From Pusillimonas sp044464525 (GTDB taxonomy: Bacteria; Pseudomonadota; Gammaproteobacteria; Burkholderiales; Burkholderiaceae_B), in assembly GCF_044464525.1 (NCBI RefSeq), contig NZ_JBIQLE010000006.1, positions 1-64,000 on the forward strand: a stretch of DNA of 64,000 nt, read 5' to 3'. A model generated the notes under the pieces. The model worked only from the letters and a program-made list of their open reading frames with translations, was not told the DNA's origin and made no database searches. How positions within the stretch are numbered: position 1 is the stretch's first letter; each line of letters begins with the position of its first letter. Below are positions 23,488-32,369 of this stretch, piece by piece. A program made the position numbers and the translations under genes.

Positions 23488-24531
23488 ATGTCCCTGCTTT
23501 TTAATTCCTACTCGCTGGCGCGTCCGGCGCTCTTTTCCCTGGACGCAGAAACTGCCCACGAACTAACTCTTTCTTCGCTGCAAAAAGCCTACGACTGCCG
23601 CCTGACGCGGCAGCTTCTAGCCAGCCGCCCGAGTCTTCCCGCCCAGCTCATGGGCATGTCCTTGCGTAATCCGGTGGGGCTTGCCGCGGGCCTGGATAAA
23701 AATGGCGCCCACATCGATGCGCTGGGGCAACTGGGTTTTGGTTTTATCGAGGTTGGCACGGTCACGCCACGCGCGCAGCCTGGCAACCCCAAACCGCGCA
23801 TGTATCGCCTGCCCGAGGCCCACGCACTGATCAATCGCCTGGGTTTCAACAACGACGGGCTGAACAACTTCATCGACAACGTCAAGAAAAGCGCCTGGCG
23901 TACACAGGGCGGCATCCTGGGCCTGAACATCGGGAAAAACGCCGACACGCCCATCGAAAACGCGATCGACGACTACCTCATCGGCCTCGAAGGCGTCTAC
24001 CCGCATGCCGACTACGTTACCGTAAACATTTCATCGCCGAACACCCAAAACCTGCGCAGCTTGCAAGATGGAAACGAATTTTCCGCCTTGCTGCAGTCGC
24101 TGCAGGAAAAGCGCAAGGAATTAGCAGACAGGCACCAAAAGAACGTGCCGCTGGTCGTAAAGATTGCCCCCGATCTCTCTGCAGAGCAGATCGACCTCAT
24201 TGCCGACACCCTGCCTCGGTACGGTGTCGACGGCGTCATTGCGACCAACACCACCATCACGCGCGACGCCGTCTCGGGCCACCCTCACGCGGGCCAGGCC
24301 GGCGGGCTTTCAGGCCCGCCCGTGCATGCTTTGTCGTTGGCTGTCATACATCGGCTGCGACAACGCCTGGGCGCCGAGCTTGCGATCATCGGTGTTGGCG
24401 GAATACACGAAGGTCGACACGCGCGCGAGAAAATCGAAGCAGGCGCCGACGCCGTCCAGCTGTATACCGGCCTGATCTACCGCGGCCCCTTGCTGGTCAA
24501 AGACTGCGTGCGTGCCTTAAGCCGCAAGTAA
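23488..24531 (+). CDS. pyrD: Dihydroorotate dehydrogenase (quinone), class 2
   Basis: 347 residues from ATG 23488. The N-terminal helical segment (FNSYSLARPALFSLDAETAHELTL) is the class 2 membrane-association region. The active-site strand NISSPNTQNLRSLQ supplies the catalytic Ser, followed by KIAPDLS and the FMN-phosphate region IIGVGGI...GADAVQLYTGLIYRGP. It oxidises dihydroorotate to orotate with ubiquinone in pyrimidine synthesis. It is the last gene of the nudix-aat-bpt-pyrD run, ending at the terminator at 24586. Confidence 0.96.
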   Translation: MSLLFNSYSLARPALFSLDAETAHELTLSSLQKAYDCRLTRQLLASRPSLPAQLMGMSLRNPVGLAAGLDKNGAHIDALGQLGFGFIEVGTVTPRAQPGNPKPRMYRLPEAHALINRLGFNNDGLNNFIDNVKKSAWRTQGGILGLNIGKNADTPIENAIDDYLIGLEGVYPHADYVTVNISSPNTQNLRSLQDGNEFSALLQSLQEKRKELADRHQKNVPLVVKIAPDLSAEQIDLIADTLPRYGVDGVIATNTTITRDAVSGHPHAGQAGGLSGPPVHALSLAVIHRLRQRLGAELAIIGVGGIHEGRHAREKIEAGADAVQLYTGLIYRGPLLVKDCVRALSRK

Positions 24532-24585
24532 GCCCTCAAAGCGCCTTCATGCGCATGCCCGCTCTTTGTCGCCCAACCCGCAAGT

Positions 24586-24627
24586 AAAAAACCTCGGCAA
24601 GTCGGGTAGACTATACCGAGGTTTTTT
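24586..24627. terminator. Bidirectional intrinsic terminator after pyrD
   Basis: Perfect 12-bp arms AAAAAACCTCGG (24586-24597) and CCGAGGTTTTTT (24616-24627) with an 18-base loop. The T6 and A6 arms supply a U tract on both strands, so it can end pyrD transcription and read-through from the convergent phasin gene. Confidence 0.85.
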
Positions 24628-24675
24628 GCCTGGCCGTCAACCCGTTTGAGGTCGACGGACAAGCTCGCTTCTATC

Positions 24676-24695
24676 GGCCCGCCTGTTGGCGGGCC
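24676..24695. repeat. GC-rich hairpin downstream of the phasin gene
   Basis: GGCCCGCC-TGTT-GGCGGGCC, perfect 8-bp arms with a 4-base loop, 7 bases beyond the phasin stop. It lacks a U tract in that direction and may protect the mRNA 3' end or assist the terminator further on. Confidence 0.6.
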
Positions 24696-24702
24696 GCTTG
24701 CA

Positions 24703-25293
24703 TTAAGCGGTGGCGCGACGCGAACGCGATGCCGGCTTGGCGGCTGCTTCCGCTGCTTCGGCTGCGGATGACGCGGCCTGGAAGGTCGCATTGGCAGCTG
24801 CGGTCATGTTGGATTCAGCGGTTTGCGAAGCCTGCTTGGCGGCCTTGCTGACCGACTCGTAGGCGTTATTGACCGAGGCAAGCGTAGACTTCATCAAGGC
24901 AACAGCACTTTCAGAGCCAGTGGGAGCCGACTTGGAAAATTGCTCGATGGCATCGGAAATCTGCGTCTGGGCCTGGGCGACCTGATCTTCGGTCAGGCGG
25001 TTCAGGTTGCCTTGCAACGAAGAGACAATGTCATAAACATGCTTGCTGTAAGCGAGCGTTTTTTCTGCGCTGGGCTGTACCAGCGAACTGGTGAACGTAA
25101 CGGCTTCCTGCGCATCCTTGACTTCAATCGCTTCTTGCGACTTCTGGGCGGCTTCGTCCAGCGTGGCTTTCATAACCTTCAGGTTCAGGTCGACAAGCTT
25201 TTCGAATCCGTCGAAAAATGCGCCTTGAAACGCAAGCAGGTTGTCCAGCGAGGCTTTCTGCGTAGCGAAAACGTTTTGGGGGATAGTGCTCAT
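24703..25293 (-). CDS. phaP: Phasin (polyhydroxyalkanoate granule protein)
   Basis: 196 residues from ATG 25293. The N-terminus (FATQKASLDNLLAFQGAFFDGFEKLVDLNLKVMKATLDEA) is the phasin_2 family, with a long amphipathic helical body and an Ala/Lys/Arg-rich tail (AAKPASRSRRATA). Phasins coat PHA granules and control their size and number. Two TTGC-rich palindromes in the upstream region suggest control by PhaR. The next gene upstream is an IclR regulator in the same direction, 170 bases away. Confidence 0.9.
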   Translation of the reverse strand: MSTIPQNVFATQKASLDNLLAFQGAFFDGFEKLVDLNLKVMKATLDEAAQKSQEAIEVKDAQEAVTFTSSLVQPSAEKTLAYSKHVYDIVSSLQGNLNRLTEDQVAQAQTQISDAIEQFSKSAPTGSESAVALMKSTLASVNNAYESVSKAAKQASQTAESNMTAAANATFQAASSAAEAAEAAAKPASRSRRATA

Positions 25294-25352
25294 GGTGGGT
25301 TCCTCAAAGTGGGGCGCCCGGCATTCAGAGCTGGGCTGTTGGCAACTGATTA

Positions 25353-25366
25353 TGTTGCATTGCACA
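25353..25366. promoter_or_regulatory. TGTTGCA/TGCACA palindrome upstream of phasin (PhaR-like site)
   Basis: TGTTGCATTGCACA is an imperfect palindrome 60 bases upstream of the phasin start. TTGC/GCAA-type elements in this position are typical of PhaR binding in betaproteobacterial phasin promoters (known family behaviour; not tested here). Confidence 0.5.
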
Positions 25367-25404
25367 AATCCTATTTTACGGAGTTTCGCAGCCACGTCAA
25401 GTGT

Positions 25405-25425
25405 TTTTGTTGCGCCGCAACAAAA
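25405..25425. promoter_or_regulatory. Perfect 10-bp inverted repeat upstream of phasin (PhaR-like operator)
   Basis: TTTTGTTGCG and CGCAACAAAA flank a single central C, a perfect 21-bp palindrome 112 bases upstream of phaP. A related sequence, TCGCAACGCAACA, occurs at 26301-26313 just upstream of the IclR gene start, hinting at shared regulation. Confidence 0.6.
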
Positions 25426-25463
25426 TAATGGCATTATTTTTGGAAATAAGGGGAATTGGGTGC

Positions 25464-26285
25464 TTAGACGCCCAGGGCGGTACGCTCGTACCCCAGCGCC
25501 TCGGAAATCCGGGCGGCTGTATCTTGCAATAAACCGATCCACTCATCCCGCAGACGATCTGCGGGAGCCGAGATCGACAGCCCCGCCTGCAACTTCCCGC
25601 TATCGTCGTAAACTCCAGCGGCTATGCATCGCACCCCCAGCTCAAGCTCTTCGTTGTCGCGTGAATAGCCGTGGCGGCGGATCAAAGCCAGATCTCGTTC
25701 CAGTTGATCAGCCTTCGTCAAGCTGTTCCGGGTCGTACCCGCCAGACCGGTGCGCATGATGTACGCCTTCACCTGACGTGGGTCGCTCACAGAAAGAAAC
25801 AGCTTGCCGGTGGAGGTAAGGTGCAAAGGCGCCCGCCCCCCGATGGCGCGCACCACCTGCATGCCCGAACGCTCGCTCCAGGCACGTTCGACATAAATGA
25901 TCTCATCGCCCTGCTGGACCGAAAGGTTGATGGTTTGACCGGTGATGGTGTGCAGCTCGCGCATATAGTCGATGGCCACTTCGCGCACGTTGAGACGGCC
26001 CTTGACGAGCGACCCAAGCTCGAGCAGCCGCATGCCCAATTGATACATGCCGCTGTCGACGCGCTCGACATAGCGTCCCACCACCAGATCATTAAGAATT
26101 CGATGAGCAGTGGAGGCGTGCAAGCCCGTGGCGGCCGCTATATTCTTTAGTGCGACCGGCTCAGCATGCCTAGCCAACACGTCGAGCAGCAGCATGGCGC
26201 GCTCGAGTACCTGGATGGCAATTTGGGACCCTTCGGCGGAGATGGGCTCGAGGGGTTTAGAGGCTGTTGTGGTCTGGATCGGCAT
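25464..26285 (-). CDS. IclR-family transcriptional regulator
   Basis: 273 residues from ATG 26285 (a TTG 21 bases upstream is less likely). It has an N-terminal winged helix-turn-helix (SQIAIQVLERAMLLLDVLARHAEPVALKNIAAATGLHASTAHRILNDL) and a C-terminal GAF-like IclR effector domain with LPLHLTSTGK-type segment (APLHLTSTGKLFLS) and ELELGVRCIAAGV. Such proteins control aromatic, acetate or PHA-related genes. A TTGC-rich element lies across its upstream region. The following gene downstream is the phasin, 170 bases away. Confidence 0.9.
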   Translation of the reverse strand: MPIQTTTASKPLEPISAEGSQIAIQVLERAMLLLDVLARHAEPVALKNIAAATGLHASTAHRILNDLVVGRYVERVDSGMYQLGMRLLELGSLVKGRLNVREVAIDYMRELHTITGQTINLSVQQGDEIIYVERAWSERSGMQVVRAIGGRAPLHLTSTGKLFLSVSDPRQVKAYIMRTGLAGTTRNSLTKADQLERDLALIRRHGYSRDNEELELGVRCIAAGVYDDSGKLQAGLSISAPADRLRDEWIGLLQDTAARISEALGYERTALGV

Positions 26286-26371
26286 GGTGAAAGAGATATG
26301 TCGCAACGCAACAATCCCATATTATGAAAAAAACCTTGTTGCTGGCAAGTGTTTTTTGCTGATACCGGCCC

Positions 26372-27181
26372 TTATGGCGGCGTCAGTCTGCCGCCTGCGC
26401 GCTCAACCTCGGCACGCAGGTAAGCCAAAGCCTCAGCTGCGGCCTGGGGTTCGCCCTTGACGCCCAGATCGATGTGCGGATGACCTTTGTCGCCCATGCT
26501 GGGCAGGCTGAAAGCCTTGACGCCGGGCCACTGCAGCTCGAGTGCTTCAAGCGCGGGCGTGATGCGCGACTCTGGCAGATTGAAGGCCAGGAAGGAATGC
26601 TCGATACGGGTCGTACGGTGATGAAAATGGCGATAGCGCGTATCCAGCGTCCATTCCATCATCGGCCATGCGATTACGGGGAACCCAGGCATGAAGGTGT
26701 GGTTGCGAATGAAATAGCCGGGAATCTTGTTGTATGGGTTGGGCACGATCTGGGCGCCTTGCGGAAACACGCCCATCTGCAATCGCTGTTGATTTTCCGG
26801 GGTCGACATATCGGCGCTGCCGCTGCCCCGGCGCGACATCTCGGCGCATCGCTCTGTGATCAGGCGTTCGGCCTCCGGGTGCAAGGCCAGCGCCACGCCC
26901 AAGGCCTGGGCCGTCGCCTGGCGCGTCTGGTCATCCGGTGTCGCCCCGATTCCGCCACAGCAAAATACAATGTCAGAACTGGCAAAACTGCGTTCGAGGG
27001 TGGTTGCAATGGTGTCGCGATCATCTGAAATGAACTCGGCGCCCGCCAGCTGCATGCCTCGCTGGGACAACAAATCGATGAGTTTGGGCATGTGTTTGTC
27101 TTGGCGTCGACCTGAAAGAATTTCATCGCCGATAATGATAAGCCGCACAAGACTGGTGGGCCCGGAAGCGTTCACTGTCAT
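26372..27181 (-). CDS. CinA-like molybdopterin-binding-domain protein
   Basis: 269 residues. The N-terminal MoaB/MogA-type fold is clear: LIIIGDEILSGRRQDKHMPKL, a GDE motif, and FCCGGIGATPDDQTRQA, the GGxGxTxDD motif. The C-terminal amidase domain of CinA is missing, so this is the short COG1058-only form, whose family includes ADP-ribose pyrophosphatases. Its start overlaps the stop of the EI24 gene by 4 bases (ATGA, 27178-27181), so the two are translationally coupled. Confidence 0.85.
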   Translation of the reverse strand: MTVNASGPTSLVRLIIIGDEILSGRRQDKHMPKLIDLLSQRGMQLAGAEFISDDRDTIATTLERSFASSDIVFCCGGIGATPDDQTRQATAQALGVALALHPEAERLITERCAEMSRRGSGSADMSTPENQQRLQMGVFPQGAQIVPNPYNKIPGYFIRNHTFMPGFPVIAWPMMEWTLDTRYRHFHHRTTRIEHSFLAFNLPESRITPALEALELQWPGVKAFSLPSMGDKGHPHIDLGVKGEPQAAAEALAYLRAEVERAGGRLTPP

Positions 27182-27993
27182 GATTGCTCCTGATCAAGAT
27201 TGACACCTACCTGCAGGGCCTCGCGCTGGCGCAGCTGGCGCAGGGCCTCGAGGCTGAAATGCGCAAAAACCAGTGCTGAAAATACCGGCAACACCAGCCA
27301 GGCAGGTGGAAACAAGTTGACCAGCGCCAGCACGAAGCCGATCAGCCAATACTGCCGGCTGTGCCTGCGCCAGATTTGCTTGCGCTCGTTGGCGGTAGCG
27401 TGTTCGATAATGGCATCGACGCGCAACATGCGGGTAAAAGCGAATGCCCACCAGACAATGGGCAAGACCACCGGTAAAGGGGGGATCAGCCACAACGGCA
27501 TGGTTACCAGCCAGCCAAGCGAAAACAAGACCCCCACCCAGATGGCGTTCCAGGCACTATATGTATTGGAGAATTGCCCGTGGCGCACAACGCCCAGATA
27601 TTCGCGCCTCTCGAGGTGGCGCAACACGATGGGCATGACGAAGATGGCGGCGATTATCAGGCCCAATATGCCGGAAAGCGGCAGCAGTATGGCCACCGCC
27701 AACAGCGGAACCAGATACAGCTTCAAAGAAAACAGGCCGATGGCCAACAGCCATTGATCAAACTCGTTCAAATAATGCCAATTGAGTGCGTGGGCGTCCA
27801 ACCAATTGGTCAACGGAGCCCAAAAGGCCCACAGCAACACCACGGCGCCCACCAAAGCAATGAAAAAAGGCAGGAGCAACGTCAATAGCATTTTGGGATG
27901 GCACTGGGTGACAAGCGCCCGCTTGAATGCCACCCCTACCGCGGCAAGGCCGGTCGCGGGCCTGACTGCAATGTCATAATCGGTCATGGGCAA
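27178..27993 (-). CDS. EI24/CysZ-like integral membrane protein
   Basis: 271 residues with four or more hydrophobic segments (37-59, 84-126, 152-186, 218-243). The pattern ALVTQCHPKMLLTLLLPFFIAL and VMPIVLRHLERREY is typical of the EI24-domain proteins of betaproteobacteria, related to the sulfate transporter CysZ. The substrate is unknown. It is the first gene of a two-gene unit with the CinA-like protein and diverges from the thioredoxin-like gene. Confidence 0.8.
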   Translation of the reverse strand: MPMTDYDIAVRPATGLAAVGVAFKRALVTQCHPKMLLTLLLPFFIALVGAVVLLWAFWAPLTNWLDAHALNWHYLNEFDQWLLAIGLFSLKLYLVPLLAVAILLPLSGILGLIIAAIFVMPIVLRHLERREYLGVVRHGQFSNTYSAWNAIWVGVLFSLGWLVTMPLWLIPPLPVVLPIVWWAFAFTRMLRVDAIIEHATANERKQIWRRHSRQYWLIGFVLALVNLFPPAWLVLPVFSALVFAHFSLEALRQLRQREALQVGVNLDQEQS

Positions 27994-28047
27994 TGCTTTC
28001 TGATGAACACCCGGCTATCATAATCAAACACCATTCGGTTTGTCTTT

Positions 28048-28434
28048 ATGCCAATTTACGATCCGCAACACGACCTTGCAGCTCTGAAGCAACGCGCCGA
28101 AGGCAACGACGACATGCTTGTCGTATGTTATTGCGCGCAATGGTGCGATACCTGCGGGCAGTACCAGCACGACTTCTCTGCTTTGGCGGAACGCCATCCG
28201 CAGCACATTTTCATTTGGGTCGATATCGAAGAACAGCCCGAGCTGCTCGGGGATGAAGATGTCGAGAACTTCCCGACACTGCTGCTGCAAAGCGGCGGGA
28301 CGAACCTTTTTTTCGGGACGCAGCTGCCGTATATCAGCCATCTCGAAAAACTGCTGGATCGAGCCGACGACTTGCGAACCGCGCAGCGCGACGGCGGCCC
28401 GCCGCCTTTGCGCCCCTTGCTGGCGCAAAGCTAG
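28048..28434 (+). CDS. Thioredoxin-family protein
   Basis: 128 residues with no signal peptide, so cytosolic. The redox motif is WCDTC (C33, C36), after a beta strand LVVCYCAQ; the cis-Pro motif is NFPTLLL. The C-terminal 30 residues (DDLRTAQRDGGPPPLRPLLA) exceed a normal thioredoxin. An extra pair of cysteines (C27, C29) precedes the active site. Ribosome site before ATG 28048 is weak. Its partner is unknown. Confidence 0.85.
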   Translation: MPIYDPQHDLAALKQRAEGNDDMLVVCYCAQWCDTCGQYQHDFSALAERHPQHIFIWVDIEEQPELLGDEDVENFPTLLLQSGGTNLFFGTQLPYISHLEKLLDRADDLRTAQRDGGPPPLRPLLAQS

Positions 28435-28497
28435 AAAGCCGGAAGCCAGGCAAGCCGAGCAGCGTACGCCGCATACAGCGAAACAGGTACAGTTTGC

Positions 28498-29856
28498 TTA
28501 GCGTCCGCCGCCCAGCAGCACGCCCACCGACCTTTTTGAAGTTGCCGCCGCCGTATTGCCGCGGACGTCTGCAGCCGCATTTCCGGCACTCGACGATGGG
28601 ACGTAGGGACGATGGAAAAAATCATCGACGGGCTTGCGCGTAATGCCACCGCCCGAATAGCTTGAGCGGCTGCGATCACTAACGCGCGATCGCGGCGGCA
28701 GGCTTAAATGGCCGCGTGGAATCTTGGCCTTGATGAGCTTTTCGATATCGAGCAGGTAACGCTCTTCATCGGGCGCGTACAAGGCAATCGCCTCGCCCTT
28801 TGCGCCCGCTCGACCGGTACGCCCGATGCGGTGCACGTAGTCTTCGGCGTTGTACGGCAGGTCGTAATTGATGACGCACGGCACACCGGCCACATCCAGG
28901 CCTCGCGCCGCCACGTCGGTGGCAACGAGAACCTCGAGTTCGCCCGCCTTGAACGCCTCAAGCGCCTTCATGCGATCGAGCTGGCTTTTGTCGCCATGGA
29001 TGGACTCTGCCTTGACGCCGTCGCGTTCAAGCTGGCGGGCCAGACGGCTGGTGCCTATCTTGGTATTGGAAAACACGATCACCTGGTTGAAACCGCGCGA
29101 CTTGACCAAGTGCACCACTGCGGCGCGCTTGTCGTCGCCCGAAAACGGATAGGCGATCTGGCTGACCGTATCGGCGGTGGCGTTACGTGCCGCCACTTCA
29201 ATCTCGACCGGGGTGTTGAGGCTGGCGCGCGCCAGCTTGCGGATCTCGCTGCTGAACGTGGCCGAGAAAAGCAGCGTCTGCCGCTTTACGGGCAACAGCC
29301 TGACGATGCGTTCGAGGTCGGGCAAAAAGCCCATGTCAAGCATGCGGTCGGCTTCATCCAGCACCAGAATGCCCACCTGCCCAAGATTGACGTTGCGTTG
29401 CTCAACGTGGTCGAGCAGACGGCCGGGCGTGGCGATAAGTATCTCGCAGCCGCGCCGCAGAGCTTCCCGCTGCGGGTTTATATCGACCCCGCCAAAGACT
29501 ACGGCCGAGCGTAATGGCGTACCCTTGCAGTATTTGGCGACGCTCTCGGCCACTTGGTCGGCCAGTTCGCGCGTGGGAGCAAGAATGAGAGCCCGCACTG
29601 GATGGCGCGCCGGCGATGCACTGGTATTGGCCAGCGCCATCAGGCGGTGCAATATGGGCAGAGTGAAGGCGGCTGTCTTGCCAGTGCCGGTTTGGGCCGC
29701 CCCCATAACGTCGCGCCCGTCCAGGACGACTGGGATGGCTTGGCTCTGTATCGGCGTTGGCGTGGTGTATCCGGTGGATGCAATCGCCTGCAAGATGCTG
29801 GGATGCAGACCGAAGTCCGAGAAAGTGGGTGTGTCTGGTTTGCTGGTATCTGTCAT
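28498..29856 (-). CDS. rhlE: DEAD-box ATP-dependent RNA helicase, RhlE type
   Basis: 452 residues with all helicase motifs: Q motif, AQTGTGKT (54-61), PTRELADQ, TPGRLLD, VLDEADRML (DEAD at 167-170), SAT, and HRIGRTGRAGAKG in domain 2. The tail beyond residue 390 is Ser/Gly/Arg-rich (SRSSYSGGG...), as in RhlE, which acts in ribosome assembly and RNA decay. The gene stands alone, convergent to the thioredoxin gene and divergent to ilvE. Confidence 0.93.
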   Translation of the reverse strand: MTDTSKPDTPTFSDFGLHPSILQAIASTGYTTPTPIQSQAIPVVLDGRDVMGAAQTGTGKTAAFTLPILHRLMALANTSASPARHPVRALILAPTRELADQVAESVAKYCKGTPLRSAVVFGGVDINPQREALRRGCEILIATPGRLLDHVEQRNVNLGQVGILVLDEADRMLDMGFLPDLERIVRLLPVKRQTLLFSATFSSEIRKLARASLNTPVEIEVAARNATADTVSQIAYPFSGDDKRAAVVHLVKSRGFNQVIVFSNTKIGTSRLARQLERDGVKAESIHGDKSQLDRMKALEAFKAGELEVLVATDVAARGLDVAGVPCVINYDLPYNAEDYVHRIGRTGRAGAKGEAIALYAPDEERYLLDIEKLIKAKIPRGHLSLPPRSRVSDRSRSSYSGGGITRKPVDDFFHRPYVPSSSAGNAAADVRGNTAAATSKRSVGVLLGGGR

Positions 29857-30071
29857 TGAAATGGTAAATGCCGGTCCGGGCGAATGCCTAGTCCGGCGTT
29901 GGTAACTGACCTATTTTAGCGCAGGGCCGTCTTCCGCGCCGGGAATCCGGACAATATCAGTCACAAGTGTCGTGAAATGTCAACGATCAGGGCGTGCCGG
30001 AACCACCCCGGCGCGGCACGATGACGGTGTCGCCCCTTGGTACAATGATGCCTCTTTTCATGGAGAGCATT

Positions 30072-30992
30072 ATGTCGATGTCCGATCGTGACGGCCTTAT
30101 CTGGTATGACGGGAAACTGGTGCCGTGGCGCGACGCCACCACACACGTCCTGACCCATTCGCTGCATTACGGACTGGCCGTCTTCGAGGGCGAGCGCGCC
30201 TACAACACCGAAATCGGAACCGCTGTGTTTCGCCTGCGCGAGCATACCGACAGGCTCTTCAATTCAGCCCACATCTACCAGATGGAAATCCCCTTCGACC
30301 GCGAGACCATCATACAGGCTACGCTCGAAGTCGTTCGCCGCAACGAGCTCGAATCCTGCTACATCCGACCGCTGCTGTTTTACGGCTCCGAAAAAATGGG
30401 CGTCTCGCCCAAAGGCGCCACCGTGCATGTCGCCATCGCCGCTTGGCCATGGGGCGCGTATTTGGGCGAAGAAGCCCTGGCACAGGGCATACGCGTCAAA
30501 ATTTCGTCGTTCGCTCGCCAACACGTGAACGTGACCATGCCTCGCGCCAAGGTCGCCAGCACCTATGCCAACTCCATCCTGGCCAACACCGAAGCCATCG
30601 AACAAGGCTACGACGAGGCCATCTTGCTGGATACCGACGGTTTCGTCGCAGAGGGCTCGGGCGAGAATATCTTCATCGTCAAGAACGGCATACTGTACGA
30701 GCCCGAAATTGCTTCCGCCCTTACCGGCATCACGCGCGACTCAATCCACGCGATCGCAGCCGATTTGGGGCTAACCATACATACCCGCCGCCTCACCCGC
30801 GACGATCTCTACATCGCCGACGAAGCTTTTTTTACCGGCACAGCCGCCGAAGTAACGCCCATACGCGAAATCGACAACCGCCGCATCGGCCAAGGCAGTC
30901 GCGGCCCGGTCACCGAGAAACTGCAAAAAGCTTTCTTCGACGTGGTCAACGGCCGAAACCCCAAGTACCTGCACTGGCTGACCAAGGTCTAG
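30072..30992 (+). CDS. ilvE: Branched-chain amino acid aminotransferase
   Basis: 306 residues from ATG 30072, with GGAGAG 4 bases before it. Class IV aminotransferase features: YGLAVFEGERAY, PLP-binding Lys160 in MPRAKVASTYANSIL, and EGSGENIFIVKNGILYEP. It performs the last step of Leu, Ile and Val synthesis and the first of their breakdown. A TACAAT at 30041-30046 may be its -10 element. A small zinc-finger gene follows 63 bases later. Confidence 0.94.
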   Translation: MSMSDRDGLIWYDGKLVPWRDATTHVLTHSLHYGLAVFEGERAYNTEIGTAVFRLREHTDRLFNSAHIYQMEIPFDRETIIQATLEVVRRNELESCYIRPLLFYGSEKMGVSPKGATVHVAIAAWPWGAYLGEEALAQGIRVKISSFARQHVNVTMPRAKVASTYANSILANTEAIEQGYDEAILLDTDGFVAEGSGENIFIVKNGILYEPEIASALTGITRDSIHAIAADLGLTIHTRRLTRDDLYIADEAFFTGTAAEVTPIREIDNRRIGQGSRGPVTEKLQKAFFDVVNGRNPKYLHWLTKV

Positions 30993-31055
30993 AGGCCGAC
31001 GCGGCCCTTTCCCGCCAACTGATCATTCTTATCGCAATTGAACCCAGGAAACGTC

Positions 31056-31250
31056 ATGAGCGCAGAACCGCAGACCGCACAAAGCCTGCAACCCATTCTC
31101 GTCACGCCCGACGAGCTGCCTGTCTACTGCCCCGGCCCCAAGGCGCCGCTATGGTCGATGCACCCCCGCATCTATATCGAGCTGGCCAAATCGGGCACCG
31201 CTACCTGCCCTTATTGCAGCGCAATCTATCAACTTCAAGACAAACTTTGA
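31056..31250 (+). CDS. Zinc-finger (CHCC-type) small protein
   Basis: 64 residues from ATG 31056. C25, H36, C51 and C54 (VYCPGP, MHPR, CPYC) form a CHCC zinc knuckle like that of the NDUFS6 accessory subunit of complex I and of bacterial zf-CHCC proteins usually found next to ilvE. The ribosome site CAGGAA is 5 bases upstream. The function in bacteria is unknown. The spacing indicates co-transcription with ilvE and the YheT-like hydrolase gene 24 bases on. Confidence 0.85.
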   Translation: MSAEPQTAQSLQPILVTPDELPVYCPGPKAPLWSMHPRIYIELAKSGTATCPYCSAIYQLQDKL

Positions 31251-31274
31251 CATAGGGCTGTTCACGCTAAGCTT

Positions 31275-32366
31275 GTGGCCGCGCAGATCGATTCCTCTCC
31301 CTGCCCGCAACCTTTCTGGTTGCCCGGCGGGCATCTCCAAACCATTCACGGCGCGCTGGCGGCGCGCTACCACCGTATCGCCTTCGTCCGCGACCGTGTC
31401 GACACGCCCGACGGCGATTTCATCGACTTCGACTGGGTCGGGCCGCATCTGTTTCCCAACAAGACGGCCGACAACGTCCATGTGAAGGCCGACCCGAGGC
31501 TGGCCGCCACCGCCGCGCGTCGCTGGATGCATGAAAGCGACTGGGCCTCTTTACCCTCGTCACCCGACACTTCCGCGCTGGTCTTGTTTCATGGCCTTGA
31601 GGGCAGCAGCTCGAGCCACTACGCCCAGTCCATAGCGCAACACTTCCGCGCGCGCGGTTGGGTGGTGGTCATCGCCCATTTGCGCGGCTGCTCGGGTTTT
31701 ACGAACCGGATGGCGCGAGCCTACTACTCGGGCGACAGCGACGACCTTCGCTTCATGCTCGACACCGCCCTTGCCCGGCTGCCGCATGCCAAATGGCACG
31801 CGGCGGGGGTCTCACTGGGCGGCAACGCCATGCTCAAGTTCCTGGGCGAGCACCCCGAACTTGCACAGCGGCTCGAGGCGGCCGCCGCAGTTTCGGTTCC
31901 ACTCGATCTGGTGGCCTGCGGAGCGGCCCTATCCGACACCATTTCGGGCAGACGGCTGTACGGACCCTATTTTTTACGCACCATGAAACGGAAGGTGCTC
32001 GAAAAGCTCAAGCGATTTCCGGGCAACATCGACGTGTTGCGCTTTAGTCAGGCGCGTACGCTGCGCGAATTCGACGACATATACACGGCGCCCATGCACG
32101 GTTACAAGAACGCACTCGATTACTGGACCCGCGCCTCCAGCAAACCCTGGCTGAAAGAGCTGACAGTGCCCACGCTGGTGCTGAACGCGCGCAATGACCC
32201 TTTCGTTCCAGCGCCCTCGCTGCCCGATTCGCACGAATGCTCGGATACTGTGCTGCTTCACCAGCCGGCCGAAGGGGGACACATGGGTTTTGTCACCGGG
32301 GCATTCCCGGGCCACCTGAACTGGCTGCCCCAGCGCATCGCTCGATATTTCGAAACCCGCATGTAA
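31275..32366 (+). CDS. YheT-family alpha/beta hydrolase
   Basis: 363 residues from GTG 31275. The typical YheT start (FWLPGGHLQTI) is followed by an alpha/beta-hydrolase fold with LFHGLEGSSSSHYA, nucleophile elbow GVSLGGNAMLK, acid in NARNDPF and His in GGHMGF. The family (ABHD1/2/3-like) comprises predicted lipases/esterases; the substrate is unknown. It is the third gene of the ilvE run and ends 4 bases before a tandem duplication. Confidence 0.9.
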   Translation: MAAQIDSSPCPQPFWLPGGHLQTIHGALAARYHRIAFVRDRVDTPDGDFIDFDWVGPHLFPNKTADNVHVKADPRLAATAARRWMHESDWASLPSSPDTSALVLFHGLEGSSSSHYAQSIAQHFRARGWVVVIAHLRGCSGFTNRMARAYYSGDSDDLRFMLDTALARLPHAKWHAAGVSLGGNAMLKFLGEHPELAQRLEAAAAVSVPLDLVACGAALSDTISGRRLYGPYFLRTMKRKVLEKLKRFPGNIDVLRFSQARTLREFDDIYTAPMHGYKNALDYWTRASSKPWLKELTVPTLVLNARNDPFVPAPSLPDSHECSDTVLLHQPAEGGHMGFVTGAFPGHLNWLPQRIARYFETRM

Positions 32367-32369
32367 GAA

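Noticed and set aside
30125..31255. 376-codon frame overlapping ilvE and the zinc-finger gene
   Set aside because: Arg/His-rich out-of-frame product; ilvE and the small zinc protein explain the region.
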